Part shown: positions 36,035 through 36,486 of the stretch, one piece after another | How the letters are laid out: each line of letters begins with the position of its first letter | Numbering within the stretch: the stretch's first letter is position 1 | NCBI GenBank assembly: GCA_021740385.1 | Contig: JAIOZY010000051.1 | Coordinates: 1 to 36,486, forward strand | Source: Prolixibacteraceae bacterium | GTDB lineage: Bacteria > Bacteroidota > Bacteroidia > Bacteroidales > Prolixibacteraceae | DNA: 36,486 nt | Reading direction: 5' to 3' | Made by a program: the position numbers and the translations under genes | The notes under the pieces: model-generated | Database searches by the model: none | Told to the model about the DNA's origin: nothing | What the model saw: only the letters and a program-made list of their open reading frames with translations

Positions 36035-36244
36035 TTAAACTGCACCAGTATTTTCAACCTGGTTAAAAGAAAAATTACCAATCTCGGTTTGTTGTTGTGC
36101 ATGTTCTATGGTCATGCTCACAACGTTGCCGTTTTTATCAGTTTCAACCAGTACGTTTTCGTTTAGGTCTTTGGTGTCAGTGATTTCATTGTTGTTGAAA
36201 TTAACCAGCAAAGTATCTGTGTCTTTAAAGTATGTAACCTTCAT
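36035..36244 (-). CDS. DUF2283 family small protein
   Basis: This 69-residue cytoplasmic protein shows the DUF2283 pattern: an N-terminal MKVTYFKDTDTLLVNF strand pair, then ENVLVETDKNGNVVSMTIEHA. Such proteins occur beside DUF4258-type toxin-like genes and have been proposed to be antitoxin-like. No partner was found in the remaining 242 bp upstream, which contain REP-like hairpins. It may be a solitary or orphaned member. The length is normal for the family. Confidence 0.8.
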   Translation of the reverse strand: MKVTYFKDTDTLLVNFNNNEITDTKDLNENVLVETDKNGNVVSMTIEHAQQQTEIGNFSFNQVENTGAV

Positions 36245-36353
36245 CTCAACACTGTAAAATAAAACGCTTCAATAGTTTTACAAAAATAAGGAAATAATAT
36301 ATGCGATGAAATAAAAGGCCATTTTAATCCGCTGGCAAAGATTTGCACTAAAT

Positions 36354-36478
36354 GGCGCGAGTTTGCAACTCGTGCCGAATAGCTTAACAGGAGACGACAA
36401 GAAAATTAAAGCCACAGAAGGCAGGTCTATCGTGATTTGTTAATTTATTGCATCAAAGCACGAGTTTCAAACTCGCGC
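36354..36478. repeat. Inverted pair of REP-like palindromes
   Basis: The hairpin GGCGCGAGTT-TGC-AACTCGTGCC (36354-36376) and the inverse-oriented GCACGAGTT-TCA-AACTCGCGC (36458-36478) differ at one position when one is reversed. They lie 81 bp apart, as in REP/iREP pairs mobilised by RAYT transposases. No transposase is in the window. Confidence 0.7.
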
Positions 36479-36486
36479 TATTGGAG

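Overview
The window looks like a chromosomal segment from a member of the Bacteroidota, probably an environmental or marine Bacteroidales/Marinilabiliales relative. The grounds are type IX secretion C-terminal sorting domains, a TonB-dependent receptor, ECF sigma factor biology, GIN-domain (DUF2807) and DUF5916 proteins, TAnnTTTG-type -7 promoter boxes and moderate-to-low GC. No rRNA, tRNA or CRISPR array was recognised, and the assignment rests on protein families, not on a marker gene.

Left part (1-9470), nearly all on the minus strand. A TonB-dependent receptor that lacks its C-terminus overlaps an upstream cytochrome c/PQQ-type sugar dehydrogenase lipoprotein; the receptor stops exactly at the terminal inverted repeat of a small IS/MITE-like remnant (12-130). 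Next comes a two-gene unit of a YgiN/LsrG-like monooxygenase and an iron-type alcohol dehydrogenase. Then a six-gene envelope-stress locus: ECF sigma factor, overlapping membrane anti-sigma candidate, DUF4097-like beta-helix protein, GIN-domain lipoprotein and two outer-membrane barrel proteins, closed by a terminator. Two matching ECF-type promoters (upstream of the sigma gene and of the GIN gene) suggest that the sigma factor drives both halves.

Middle part (9471-20335). A 14-TM drug-efflux MFS gene diverges from a ferredoxin-NADP reductase alpha-like flavoprotein that has lost two of its Fe-S cysteines; an 18-bp palindrome lies between them. After a cluster of hairpins comes the most unusual locus: a 1538-residue protein with three exact 128-residue tandem repeats plus a degenerate fourth, one dead and one intact receiver domain, and a PEP-synthase-type ATP-binding module without the usual phosphohistidine domain. 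It overlaps a LuxR-family regulator whose own receiver is dead. Two microsatellite-like repeats (7-bp and telomere-like 6-bp) separate this from NADP-type glutamate dehydrogenase. A promoter box plus terminator in the next gap suggests a small RNA, followed by a small lipoprotein.

Right part (20336-36486). A DUF5916/CBM9 outer-membrane protein (minus) is followed by two tandem T9SS-secreted surface proteins sharing a repeated GAFV-xx-ECR module, one with a vWA domain and one with an OB-fold. Then come a CE1 esterase, an AAA_14/DUF4143 ATPase behind a pair of palindromic sites, a type B carboxylesterase and a GH3 lipoprotein glycosidase, together a small glycan/ester-degrading group without a SusC/SusD pair. 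The window ends with a DUF2283 protein and an inverted pair of REP-like hairpins.
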